From Neoscytalidium dimidiatum (Eukaryota > Ascomycota > Dothideomycetes > Botryosphaeriales > Botryosphaeriaceae): a stretch of DNA of 64,000 bases. The translations under genes were made by a program, and so were the position numbers. The notes beneath the pieces are model-generated. The model made no database searches. It was given only the letters and a program-made list of their open reading frames with translations, and was not told the DNA's origin. Of the stretch, positions 33,102 through 43,519 are shown in pieces (positions within the stretch are counted from its first letter, which is position 1; every line of letters begins with the position of its first letter). Location: contig CM074700.1 in the NCBI GenBank assembly GCA_037367355.1, forward strand, positions 1,302,001-1,366,000, in the 5' to 3' direction.

Positions 33102-33553
33102 GATGTTCAGGAGGATTATTGGCGCGTCTCAGATGGGGCAAAATGGAGATTGCGTAGATTGGTCCAGCGGCGCGCTATATAAAAGACGCAACGAGGCAGC
33201 TACGGAGTAATGCGATAGAACAAAAAAGGTACAGGGAGGCGGGAGAGACAGGCTGACAGCAACGTTATATCAGCCAGACAACGCAAACTCCAGAGGAGCT
33301 ACTAGCTTACCTAGCGGAAACGGGCGGGCGAGGATGGGGCCATTTAGGCTGTCCCCGGAACCCGCCCTCCCGGCTGCTCATCAGCGTCTCCCTGTTGGGC
33401 GCGTGCGGTAATTTCCGCTGCAGACATCTTGGCGTTCCGCCGCCTGCACGCGTCGCACCTCGCGTCACCGAGCACAACGCGTCTCTCTTCCATGCCCGGG
33501 AATTGCTGCTCCAGCTGAAAATCAACACCACGCCGCTCATACTGCCCCCCGAC
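33102..33553. promoter_or_regulatory. bidirectional promoter region, Sec14-like / POL12
   Basis: The 452 nt between two divergent starts. TATATAAAAG at 33175-33184 lies about 75 nt upstream of the Sec14-like ATG; because TATATA is palindromic it could serve either direction. Confidence 0.45.
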
Positions 33554-33895
33554 ATGGACGACACCGCTGTCGAGCTCAACGAGCTCTTCGGCTTGCCGAG
33601 TGTACCGCTTCCCCAAGACGTACTCCTCGAACTGCAATCGCTCCTCCGCCTGCACTCGATTTCCCCGCAGGAGCTTTTCTACAAATGGGAGTCCTACAGC
33701 ATCAAGATGGGCCCAGACACCACTCTGACCCTCAGGACCGCTCGCGACTTCAAAAAAGATATCCAAGACACGCTAGAGAGGGAGACCAGAGCAAAGGCTG
33801 CTCATGCTAGGACTGAGAAGAGGATTGCTCCACCCACTGCTCGTGCAGGCGCAAGCAATGTCGACGTATTTGGAGTGTGGGTTATGCGGCTTTCT

Positions 33896-33931
<36 letters not shown>

Positions 33932-35783
33932 GCTACTAACGCTAATTGGCATCAGCCTCGACGGTCTTGTCCCAAGTACCCCCCACGGTGCCTCTCGAAC
34001 CCACATCAATGGAAGCGCAACCAAGAGGAAGTCCAACTTCGATACTCCAGCCGCCAAGGCTACTAAAAACAACGTCCAGAGCTCTCCCTTGACCCCCCAT
34101 GCAGCGGCCGGAGCTGGCACAGCAACGTAAGTCTCAGAAATGCCCAATGCATCGTGTACGCCGCGTGCTAAAGCAAGTGCAGGGCCTCATTCGCTGAGCG
34201 TCCCAACGCCGGCCAGATAATGGAGACTCTGAACGGGCACATCCCCTTGCCAGAAGCCCCCTTCGAATTGCCCGCTGAGCCACGTATCAAGATCAAAGCC
34301 AACACCGAGATTGCAAAGTTTGCGTACAAGACAATGGCCATGAAACTGTCCGAGGCTTCGGAAATTCTCGACGACCGCATCGATGAATTCGTTCAGATCG
34401 TTCAAGAACATCATGAGCTGGAAGAAGGTGCTATTGGAAATCCAGCCAGTCAGAGCACAAGTGATATTGTTGCTGTTGGTCGGATTGCTTCGGATAGCAA
34501 TGAAGGAAAGCTCAATGCTGCCTCGCTTGTTCTGGAAACATCAAGACGTACCGGAGCAGGCCTCAGAGTACCTCTCAAGGTGGACAACCTCCCAAGCTAC
34601 AACTTTTTTCCGGGCCAGATTGTTGCCATACGAGGGAACAACCCAACAGGTTCCTTCTTCATGGCGAGAGAACTACTAGAGATCCCACTGCTGCCGCCCG
34701 CTGCTTCTTCGCCCTTGGAACTTGATTTAGCCAATGCCCGTCTCGCTTCCACGGGTGATATGGATATTGATGATTCAGAAAGTAATACCAGACCTTTGAG
34801 TATCATGGTCGCCTCAGGACCATACACCCCAGGTCACATCCTTGACTTCGCCGCCTTCAATGCGCTCGTTGAAAGCGCACTTGAGACCCGCCCTGATCTT
34901 CTCGTCATCAACGGTCCCTTCCTGGATATTGAGCATCCCTGCGTGATCAATGGCGACTTCGAGATACCCGAATCAGCGATCCCCAATCCAGACAAGGCCA
35001 CGCTAAAGGACGTTTTCCGCTACTTCATCTCGCAGCCCATCAATCAGCTCGTATCACAACTTCCCAGCCTTACCATCATTATCCAGCCTTCCGTCCGTGA
35101 TGCCATCAGCAAGCACGCCTCATTCCCTCAGGATCGTCTCAAACGCCAGGAGTTTGGCCTGCCGCGGCAGGCCAGCATCGTGACCAACCCAGTCACAATC
35201 AGTATTAACGAGATCATAGTCGGTATCACGAGCCTCGACATTCTAGACATGGTGCGGCGTGAGGAGTGCGTCAGCGACAAGGCAAGGATGACCAACGCCA
35301 TGGCTCGTTGGGGCGCTAACATCATCTCGCAACGCTCCTTCTGCCCTATCTTCCCGCCTACGGCACGTGAAGTCTTACCCAAAATCGAAGCAGAGAGAGA
35401 CGGGGTTGTCGCTGCGGAAAAGGAAGAAGATGTAGAGAAAGTTGATCTTCTGCCCATAGGAGCGGCGTTTGATACGAGCTATCTAAAGCTGGCAGATTGG
35501 TTAAACGTGCGCCCAGATGTGCTGATCACACCTTCAGCTCTGACCCCGTTTGCCAAGGTGAGTCTCCAGTGCTCTCAAATGCAAGTCAAGCTGACAATAT
35601 GCGCAGGTTATAGACTCGGTCTTGATGATTAACCCTGGTACTTTGAGCAAGAAGCGCGGTCCCGGCACTTTTGCACGTTTGACTGTTCAACCGGCCGCGG
35701 TCACAGATGGGGATAGAGAAAAGAATGAGGTAATTCCGCATAAACTCTTTGAACGCGCGAGAGTGGATATCGTGCACATTTAA
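33554..35783 (+). CDS. POL12: DNA polymerase alpha-primase subunit B
   Basis: Regulatory B subunit of the polymerase alpha-primase complex, acting in the nucleus at initiation of DNA replication. Exons 33554-33876, 33956-34126, 34183-35557 and 35607-35783 give 681 aa with all phases closing. The N-terminal helical domain (ELNELFGLPSVPLPQDVLLE) is followed by a linker with GLVPSTPHGAS and KRKSNFDTPAA, an OB-fold region (FFPGQIVAIRGNNPTGSFF) and the inactive phosphoesterase domain with MVASGPYTP, LLVINGPFLDIEHP, IIQPSVRDA and KHASFPQ. The C-terminus ends with INPGTLSKKRGPGTFARLTV, as in orthologues. Intron 1 carries A15 followed by GAAAA repeats and a CTAAC branch site. Length is normal. Confidence 0.93.
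33896..33931. repeat. A15 plus (GAAAA)n tract in POL12 intron 1
   Basis: Fifteen A then GAAAAGAAAAGAAAAGAAAA, upstream of the branch site CTAAC. It resembles the tract at 5262-5278. Confidence 0.9.
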
Positions 35784-35976
35784 AAGGGTTGAAGGGTCCG
35801 ATGGTTCGGAGTAACGATTACTTTTTTTTTTTAAACGCATTCGGATCGATTGAGCCTGGGTCTGGATATCATGGCGGGTCTTGGCGTCTAGGTACACTTC
35901 GGGATGGCTTTCAAAGTAGTTATCTCCTTGTTCGCAAAGAAGCATCAACAATGATGGCGGCTTGTCAACACCCTCT

Positions 35977-36668
35977 TCATTGGTCCGGGCCTGTGTCGCT
36001 ATTCTTCTCTCCGACATCTAGCGCTACCAAAAACCGACTCACACAATTGTATGCGCCAACCGTTGCTGTTATCTCCACTACCTCCCTCTCACTGAAAAGG
36101 GCTCTTAACCTCCGAAACACCTCATCCGGCACGCTCACATCCATTGTCATGGCATCCGTATAATCCAGTACCGCTAAATGTTTCTCCGTCAGTCGCGACG
36201 GTCGAACATTCTCGTCGGTGGCAGTTCCACCGGTCCTTTGCGCCTTCGTATCCGGCTGTCGCTTCACGATGTATTCAAGGTCTCGGTCGTCCAGATCGCC
36301 GGCCGCTTGTAGAATCGGGGCGTGGTGCATCCACTCGTACCAGGCGTGGTTGAGGACTGCGACACGGCAGATAGCGGTCTCGCGTACAGAGGCGGAGAGA
36401 GTGGTGCGTGTGCGGATAGCGCCGAGGAAGGAGTTCCTGAGGCAAGTTCAGCCGCGGAGGTTTCGGGAGTCTCCCACTGTTTGACGAAGTGGACCATAAG
36501 TGTAGCTCAAGGGGCTCACCAGCCATCGGCAACGGGAGGCGCGTGCAGTAATGCCAGGTCTAGCTCTTGAAGACCCGGCTCTCCTCGTCGTTCTTGTACG
36601 CGCTTGACGATTGCTTGATCGGCTTCGCTCTCAAATTGCGGTGGATTTGGTACGTAAGGAAGACGCAT
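35977..36668 (-). CDS. carboxymuconolactone-decarboxylase (AhpD-like) family protein
   Basis: Small protein of the CMD/AhpD fold, which includes gamma-carboxymuconolactone decarboxylases and alkylhydroperoxidase-like proteins. Exons 36668-36520 and 36436-35977 give 202 aa (83-nt intron, phase 2, splitting a Trp codon). The family core is seen as NSFLGAIRTRTTLSASVRET, AVLNHAWYEWMHHAPILQ, LDYTDAMTMDVSVPDEVF and VVEITATVGAYNCVSRFLVA. The C-x-x-C peroxidase pair of AhpD is not present; the conserved WYEWMHH His cluster fits the decarboxylase-like branch, so peroxidase activity is not suggested. It is tail-to-tail with POL12 and head-to-head with the BMT6-type gene (250 nt). Enzyme activity not established. 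Confidence 0.82.
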
Positions 36669-36918
36669 GGTGGGCCAATGGCTCTGCACTTTCCTCTTGA
36701 TAGCTCTTCGGAATGGGAAATTTCGATATCAAAGCGGCCCCGGAAGCTGGCGTGCCCTAGGCGAAGTCGTTACATGCAGGGACGTGGTGTTGATTACAAT
36801 ACCGCGGGGTAGTAGGTGGGGTGCGCCCTGGAAAGAAATTGGTTGCCGATCCAATGGCCGAAGAAATTCCTGGAATTTTCCACATCAAGGCCTCTCTCCT
36901 TCCTCAATATCCGCCAGA
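36669..36918. promoter_or_regulatory. bidirectional promoter region, CMD-family gene / BMT6
   Basis: Only 250 nt separate the two divergent ATGs, so both promoters must overlap here. No clear TATA element. Confidence 0.45.
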
Positions 36919-38064
36919 ATGCCTCCCAAAAGGTTTCTGCGAAACCTTCGAAGAAACAAAAGCAATAAACTGGATGATCCGTCTAAGAGGAATGTGCCGC
37001 CCCGGAGGTCAGCCAGAGAGGGTGTTTCAGACTCTCCATCGAAGATCCCGCTGGAATTGCAGCAGCTCTTGCTGAATGTTTTTCGGAACGCTTTCCCAGA
37101 TCGCTTTGGCTCCGACCTGAAACCCTTGTTACAAGAAGTCAAGCAGCATCTTTACAATCGCGAGTTCATCGCTGCTTTTGGAAAGGACGAGTATCTTGAG
37201 GCATATGCCGTTCGATGGAGTCCAAGCAGAGCCCTTGGTTACCTACAGATTTTCTCGGATTTGGAAGAACACATATTTGGATCCAAAGAGCTTGGAGCGG
37301 AAGAAGCTGGGCATCTCTTAAAAATCGTCTGCCTTGGTGGCGGCGCCGGCGCTGAGATCGTTGGTTTGGCTGGCCTTCTCAAATTGCTGGCACGTAATCA
37401 CACGCCAGCACAGAGCCAACCAGGAGAACCAAACGATGTTCCATCAGAAGCTACTATATCATCGTCCGTCCAACCACATTTTGATGTTAGCGCCATCGAT
37501 ATTGCCAATTGGTCGCCCATCGTTACTGCTCTGCAAAACGCGATCACTACAGTCCCCCCGTTGTCCAAATACGCATCCGCTGCTGCAAGAGAAGCCAATG
37601 TTGAGCTGCTACATTCGAATGTTTTCAACACCAAATCTATCCAACAGGACATCCTCGCCATTTCTACATCAGATCTCTCTACTCAGTTACGTGGTGCGGA
37701 TCTTGTAACCATCATGTTCACATTGAACGAACTTTATACAACGTCTCTGGCAAAGACGCAGGCATTCTTATTGCGACTGACCAATTGCCTTCAACCTGGA
37801 TCCTTGTTGCTGGTTGTGGACAGCCCAGGAAGTTACTCGGCAGTAACCCTCAACGGAGCTGAAAAGCAATATCCTATGCATTGGTTGCTGGATCACACTC
37901 TTTTGTTGACTCCAAAGGATGCACAATCTGAGAGAGGATATCCAAAATGGGAAAAACTCGTCACCGATCAGTCTAGATGGTTCAGGCTTCCTAAAGGGCT
38001 TAGATATCCAATAGACCTGGAAAACATGCGCTATCAAATACATCTTTACCGACGAGTACCTTGA
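36919..38064 (+). CDS. BMT6: 25S rRNA (uridine-N3)-methyltransferase, BMT6/DUF3115 type
   Basis: Predicted nucleolar SAM-dependent methyltransferase; yeast Bmt6 makes m3U in 25S rRNA. Intronless, 381 aa from the ATG at 36919 (MPPKRFLRNLRRNKSNK, a basic nucleolar-type N-terminus). The frame is open upstream to 36667 but that part is not protein-like. Family landmarks: AYAVRWSPSRALGYLQIF, the glycine-rich SAM loop IVCLGGGAGAEIVGLAGLL, the acidic segment FDVSAIDIANWSPIV that would bind the ribose, ADLVTIMFTLNELY, and a C-terminal WLLDHTLLL / WFRLPKGLRYPIDLENMRY. Length and order match fungal DUF3115 proteins. The nucleotide target in this species is inferred from yeast. Confidence 0.85.
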   Translation: MPPKRFLRNLRRNKSNKLDDPSKRNVPPRRSAREGVSDSPSKIPLELQQLLLNVFRNAFPDRFGSDLKPLLQEVKQHLYNREFIAAFGKDEYLEAYAVRWSPSRALGYLQIFSDLEEHIFGSKELGAEEAGHLLKIVCLGGGAGAEIVGLAGLLKLLARNHTPAQSQPGEPNDVPSEATISSSVQPHFDVSAIDIANWSPIVTALQNAITTVPPLSKYASAAAREANVELLHSNVFNTKSIQQDILAISTSDLSTQLRGADLVTIMFTLNELYTTSLAKTQAFLLRLTNCLQPGSLLLVVDSPGSYSAVTLNGAEKQYPMHWLLDHTLLLTPKDAQSERGYPKWEKLVTDQSRWFRLPKGLRYPIDLENMRYQIHLYRRVP

Positions 38065-38836
38065 TGGATTGATATCAGTGGATCGGACGTATTGGAATTA
38101 TTCTGTTTTCCTCGGAATCTGGATACGTTTTGATGTGTTGACCATCATTTTCTACTGCATTGCCGCCGCTTTGAACACCGAACGCATAAACCGACCACTG
38201 TGGATTTACGGTCTCATTTTAAAGTAATGTCGATGCAAGATGCGTCTTACACATCCCCTATCTGCACAACGACTTTCTGGAATATTCTTTAATCTCTGTT
38301 TGATGGCAAAACGTGGCGGTCGTAGCTCTCCAGACGGACACTTTCACATACAAAAACGCAACGCAAACCAAGTCTCAGACTCTCTGTTTACCTGAACATC
38401 CTGACTTTCAGTTTGGGTCATCAGTAGGGCCGAACGAAAGTTTCAAAAGGCTCTGACCCTTTGACTTCCTTTGAGACCATACAGGCCGCGGTTTCCACGA
38501 ATACTTGTACCGGCACACCCTGGTCACCTGAATGATACGCTTCCCCATTCGGACGTTTTATATAGCAACCTGCGGGCACGTTCTGAAAATCAGTCCAGCA
38601 ACTCTGAGTCTGCAAGATAACTAGGCTAAAATCCTCCTGAAGCAACTGAATCACAATTTTCCCCAAAGTTACAGTGTAAGCTCTTCAGCTTTCGGCTCGA
38701 ACTGAGATATTTTGACAGTCTTTTAACGACGCTGCAGAATCAATTGAGCCAGTACAAAGGAAGAGACGCGGAAAGACCAAGAAAGAACGTGAAGTCGCTG
38801 AGAGCCGCACTGGGGGGCAAAGGGACCTGTGCTCTT
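38065..38836. other. intergenic, one possible small minus-strand exon
   Basis: A minus-strand frame at 38421-38666 encodes a plausible peptide (SCWTDFQNVPAGCYIKRPNG ... ending FETFVRPY) with three Cys, but it lacks an ATG and I could not find an upstream exon. It is left unannotated as a gene. Confidence 0.35.
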
Positions 38837-40087
38837 ATGTCAGTCATGACGTCGCCCGTACCAAAGTCCAAAGACCATTGTCCTCTGAATTACAAGCCGC
38901 AAGAATCAGGGCTTTGCAGAGTCTATGGCAAGCTGAAGCAATATGGTCAGTCGGCGTTGCGTCTCGCGGGCTGCAGAGGCTGGACCCTGAGAAGTGGCAG
39001 AAGCGCAGGTGAAGCGCTCTGTTCGGAGGCTCAAGAATGTCCTCTGAGAAGCAGAGGCAGATTTTCCTGGAGAAGGGTGAAAATGAAACGGGAAGGGCAG
39101 AGAGCAGTAGCACCTTCAGGGTCCATGTTTCCTCAGTATTGCTACCTCTCCGCCATAGAATCCGCCGAGGTGCTGTCAAGTGTCATCGAGAAGATGCGAC
39201 CTTCATCAATTAACTCTGCGATCCTCGAGGACCCTCTACCTGTTGCTGGTCTAAGGAAAAGAGAATACGACATATTTGGACATATGTCAGAGCCACGTTT
39301 AAGTACTGAATCGATCCTGTATAGTCGATCTACACGCAGAGACGGGCGATGTCATGCTGAGCTTTACACGAAAGGCCCTTTTCCAGATGATAGTTTGAGG
39401 TCAACGCACCAATCTTCCCGCAACCTCACAGAAAAGAGATACGAAAAATATCGCGTGCTATTTCCCAATGTTCCCTCCGATTGCTTTCCCTCCGCCATTA
39501 CGTCCTCAATGGAAGTCGTAGGAGGTGTAGCATCACTCTTTCCGTCCGACGATAAGCCTTCACAGCCGGCTACCAAACAGAAATCACGCACTGAGGTACT
39601 ACTGCCAAAGCTTGCACACCGCACCAAACATTCCGCAAGACCCTTCACACCTCTTAGTTTTCTTGATTCCAGGAAGGGGAATGACAAGCCTCCGCAGGAG
39701 CTGAAGTTACGTGGCGGCGGCGGTGATCCGAAAGTCGAAAGCGTGCCGGCAGACCTTTGGTTCTTCGCCGGCGGTCTGGGCAAGCCACCAACGTACGAGA
39801 AGTGGCGGTCCATCAGCAAGAAAGCTCGGAAAAAAGGTAGGGAGAGGGCTTCGAAAGGTTATTGGAAAGATATCATACATTGGGGCGTGCGACCACTGGA
39901 GCAGCGGCCGGGTTATCCACAGCGGAGTGATGGTGACCCGGCGAGCCCAGATGGTAAACCACTTGAGCAAGATGATCTCCAAGGAGGACCAGGAGACCAC
40001 TCGTCGATAAGCTCACTACTAAAAGACCCACCACCAAGCATATCCTCAGACAATTCGCCTTTAGACGATCCACCGCCGAATGATTAA
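38837..40087 (+). CDS. hypothetical protein, unresolved or decayed gene
   Basis: I do not recognise this gene. In this frame the C-terminal part is protein-like: LKLRGGGGDPKVESVPADLW, FFAGGLGKPPTYEKWRSISK, basic KKARKKGRER, then an acidic Pro-rich tail (LLKDPPPSISSDNSPLDDPP). The frame meets a TAA at 40085-40087 but continues as PENHPNDIPPDGN and stays open to 40438, so the stop looks premature. Upstream, a different plus-strand frame between about 38745 and 39010 also looks coding (basic, KTKKEREVAES then ALQSLWQAEAIWSVG), suggesting an intron or a frameshift I could not place. The first in-frame ATG is at 38837. Could be a poorly conserved nuclear protein with introns, or a pseudogene. Confidence 0.4.
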   Translation: MSVMTSPVPKSKDHCPLNYKPQESGLCRVYGKLKQYGQSALRLAGCRGWTLRSGRSAGEALCSEAQECPLRSRGRFSWRRVKMKREGQRAVAPSGSMFPQYCYLSAIESAEVLSSVIEKMRPSSINSAILEDPLPVAGLRKREYDIFGHMSEPRLSTESILYSRSTRRDGRCHAELYTKGPFPDDSLRSTHQSSRNLTEKRYEKYRVLFPNVPSDCFPSAITSSMEVVGGVASLFPSDDKPSQPATKQKSRTEVLLPKLAHRTKHSARPFTPLSFLDSRKGNDKPPQELKLRGGGGDPKVESVPADLWFFAGGLGKPPTYEKWRSISKKARKKGRERASKGYWKDIIHWGVRPLEQRPGYPQRSDGDPASPDGKPLEQDDLQGGPGDHSSISSLLKDPPPSISSDNSPLDDPPPND

Positions 40088-40999
40088 CCCGAAAATCATC
40101 CGAACGACATTCCACCTGATGGAAATGCACAGCCAGCTGCAATGCGGCCGGTCTCTCTTGAGCCCCCACCAAGGACTCTACAAATGAGGAATAGACTGGA
40201 TGGGCTGGGAACGCAGCACGGTGGAAAAGATCAAGGACGGTGTGATGGAGGTAAATTAAACGGAGAGGATCATCATGGCGTGTACTGCAACAGAGAGCAC
40301 GGTCACCAAAATTATTCGGTGCAAATATTCCCCGACTATAAGGAGAGACGCCGGCCTCATGAACATCGTGAATGGCAACGCAGAGCGTGGATGGTACAGG
40401 AACCCGAGAGTCTAAGTAACACAAAATATCTTTGGTGACTGGTATGTCAGGAATACGATATAAAAGAGTTGAAAGACCGCGTTGGCAGGACGACCGTGTG
40501 AAGATGGCGGAAACGCTTTCCTCCATATTGAACTGGATATGTCAGTGTACAGAAATCTAAGTCTTTCCGGACGTATATCCGAGTTAGGGCCGAGCGGGAA
40601 GAGTCAAGGCGTATGGATGGACTTTGAGGAGTGACTCCCAACATGTCGAGTGCGCCTCGAGCACTGATCGAGGAATCGTTTCAAAGTTGTTGCCTTGGAC
40701 TGCGCCTCGTGCAAGTGGATCCACAGGCCGTTGCCGAAGGCCTCAAAATGATATCCCTCTCTAAACTTAGTCGAGTCCAGTTGATCAGAGTAAGCAATAT
40801 TCCGTAAGTCCGTCTTATCAACGTCTTTTGGAAGTTACTCCGGATTATATTGGGTCACGAGTCAGAGAATAAAGGTGGGGGCGGATTCCTGTACCTGAGT
40901 GGCGGCTCTCCCATAATGATTCAGAAATTTAGACAAGGTATCTCGGATTATGAAACGCGTGCTTTTTGACTTCCAATTCGGCCTGAATTTTTGCCATGT
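40088..40999. other. in-frame extension of the hypothetical ORF, then intergenic
   Basis: 40088-40438 stays open in the same frame as the hypothetical gene. 40439-40999 holds the 3' flank of RRB1 (-) and no gene I can support. Confidence 0.4.
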
Positions 41000-42608
41000 C
41001 TAAACGCTGATGGTCTTGAACACTCTGTAGTCGGATGTTAGCGCATCGGATATTATCGCATGGTGGAACATAGCCGTAGACATACCCAAAGCCACTTCCT
41101 CCAGTGGCCATGACACATCCCGGAATTTGCGGGTGCCAGTGGCCTTCTTTAACCTGGTCCATGTAGTGGACAAAGAGCAGCTGCGGCGGCACGTCCTGCA
41201 CACCAGCCGTATCCCTGCTTTCTTCATCGTCCAGCTCAACTGCCAGATCCCACAGCGTGAGTGTGTTGTCACCGGCAGCAACCATGACGATACTGTCGTC
41301 GGTAGGGTGCCACTCGACACAGGTAATCTGCTCCTTGTGGAAATCGAATGAGGCAACGGGGCTAGGTTTAATTGGGCTCCCATTGGCGCTAGGCTTCCAT
41401 TGACGCAGGTCCCACACAGCCCACTGTCCGTCATCCGCGCCAGACGCCAAAAGGTGGGCAGTCTGACGTGACCAGGAGAGCACATTGACATCGGTCTTGC
41501 TTGCCTGAACGGTAATGACGGGCTTCCGAGACTTGGAGCGGATGTCCCAGACGCGGACCGTGCCGTCGTTACCGGCAGAAGCGAAGACGTTCTTTTCCGT
41601 TGGCGACCACTGCAGCTCCTCCACGGTTTGCTTGTGGCCGGTATAGGGTGGTATCCGTGACGAAGCCGCCGCCCTGTGTTCTTGTCGTGGCAAAGATCTT
41701 GCCGGTAATGTCGCCGGTCAGGACTTTGCCCTCGGGCACGAGCGGTGACCAGTCAACGGCATAGCCTCGCTCTTGCCGTGGGCGCGGACGGTGCACACGG
41801 GCTTCGACTGCTGCGGAGTCAGGGTGGCACCGGGAGTATCGAAAGCAGTGAGGTGAGGCGTGACGTCGTGGATGAGGACCTGGCCAGATTCGGTCATGGT
41901 TGCGGTCAACGTAGTTGGCGGCTGAGCAGTGGTAACTTGTGGGGACTGGTGCGCGCGTATCCGGTTGGTCGTGGAGGTAAGCGGGATCGACTTCGTTTCG
42001 AGGATAGGGTCGGCGTTCTCGTCGTCGTCGTCGCTGTCATCGTCTGATTCCTCGTGCTCGCGGTCCATGCGGCTTAGGCTGCTCATCTTCATGACCAAGA
42101 TCTGGTTCTCCTTCTCGCGGCCGGCAGCGGCCTGAGTGCCGGCGACAGCGTAGACGGTGGCCGGGTAGGACTTGCGGTCGTCGCCCAGCTGATCGCGGAT
42201 GATATCCATTGACAGGCACGGCCACGGGGCCTCTAGCGAATGCAGCATTTCGTAGGTGGAGATGTCGGGCGAGAGCGTCTCGCCAGCGGAGAGCTTGTGG
42301 CGGCCGGGGATAAATGTGCCTTGGTCTACTTCCATAGCATCTATACGGCTGTCAGCGCGGCGCAGGGCGGGCACAGGGCGGGCACAGGGCAGGGCAGCTC
42401 ACTGACCGTCGCGCTCCTCTGCTTCCCGCTCCTCGTCGGGGCGGCCGTCGACGCCAGCCTCAATAATCTCATCCTCGCTCTCGAACTCATCCTCGTACTC
42501 GTCCTCGAATTCGCCGGCCTCGGCGGGCAGAGCGGCGGGCAGCGGGCGCTCGCCCGACTTGAGGGCATCGCGCTCGTCGTCCTGCGGGTCGGCCGGGCGC
42601 TTGCTCAT
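41000..42608 (-). CDS. RRB1: RRB1/GRWD1-type WD40 ribosome-assembly chaperone, frame-broken twice
   Basis: Nuclear WD-repeat protein that in yeast chaperones ribosomal protein Rpl3 for 60S assembly. Exons 42608-42407, 42340-41086 and 41024-41000. The N-terminus is acidic (EFEDEYEDEFESEDE), followed by the histone/RP-binding helix region YEMLHSLEAPWPCLSMDIIR, a second acidic tract (ESDDDSDDDDEN), then WD repeats (HKQTVEELQWSPTEKNVFAS, TVRVWDIRSKSRKPVI, DVNVLSWSRQ, ITCVEWHPTDDSIVM) and the end GSGFGVFKTISV reached by splicing 41085-41025. The frame changes at about 41765 (one G missing in GAGGGC-like sequence before YAVDWSP) and again near 41648 (before PYTGHK). Sequence between the breaks is conserved, so neither shift compensates. 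Otherwise a complete about 510-aa orthologue. Confidence 0.85.
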
Positions 42609-43519
42609 GGCGGCAATGGAGGGCGGATTGCGATATGCGTGCGGGGAGTGGGCGGTGGTGTCGCAACTTTTTTTGGGCTTCACGAGCAGTTCAGCCGACG
42701 ATTACGCGGGCGGTGGCGCGACAACGGCTCTGATAGGCGCAGGGCCTGGCGTCGCCCTACAGTGCGGGCGCGCGGGCAGGAGCAGCAGGCATAGCGTGGT
42801 AGGGCAGAGCCAGCCAGGTTGCGTTGTGCTGTGGCTTGGATTTCCGACACCGAGGCACTTCGCCCCCCGTGCCCGCGTGTCTGGCTGTGCAGCAGTCATC
42901 GGCACCGGGGACCGCCAGGCCACAAGCACAGGCACAGGCGGGCAGGCGGTGGTGGTGCGCGAGTCGCGGGCGGCGCTGGCCTCCAGGCGCGCATCCCTGC
43001 CGATCCGTCGCCTTCGTGCGCCCCCCCAGTCGTCCGCGCTCAGCTGCCTGTCCACGGCCCACAGCCAGTCACTCTGCAGCCTCACGCGCGGTGCGTTCAC
43101 AGGTAGACTGAGCGCGACATCACTGCTTCCAACCCATATAGCTCGTGCTTCCGGCCTGCGTCCAGGCTTGCTGCTCCATCCCCCACCAGGAACAAGCCGC
43201 CCGGCGTGCTCTGTGCTCTGTGTACGCAGCCAGCCCGCACGCGTCTGACAGCCCGCCAAACTCAATTTACACACGTCCGTCCCGCCGCAGCTCGACTGCT
43301 CGCTCAGCTCCCGCGCGCTACCCCCAACGGCGTCGACTGTCAACACTGCGCCCCTCGCATCCCGCTTCATCTCCGCGCCCCCGTCAACCAAGCCAAGCAC
43401 GCGCGCGAGCAGCAATATTTATCCGCTGCTGAGCTGGCGCTGAGCGCGCGTCTCGTTTCGCGCCATCCCCCTCCGCATTGCGCACTAGACGGCCGATTCA
43501 TCCAGTTGGCATCTCCAGC
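42609..43519. promoter_or_regulatory. divergent promoter region, RRB1 / SPG1
   Basis: 911 nt of GC-rich sequence between two divergent starts. Overlapping long frames are compositional. CATATA at 43134-43139 is a weak TATA candidate for SPG1. Confidence 0.4.

Noticed and set aside
35586..36017. 143-codon minus-strand frame overlapping the 3' ends of POL12 and the CMD-family gene
   Set aside because: The CMD-family frame ends cleanly at 35977 in the conserved reading frame; this one is out of frame and antisense to POL12.
36667..36918. N-terminal extension of the BMT6-type protein
   Set aside because: The frame is open upstream but not protein-like and overlaps the divergent promoter; the basic MPPKRF start fits the family.
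42702..43415. 237-codon minus-strand frame between RRB1 and SPG1
   Set aside because: Compositional; several overlapping frames on both strands in the same GC-rich promoter region.
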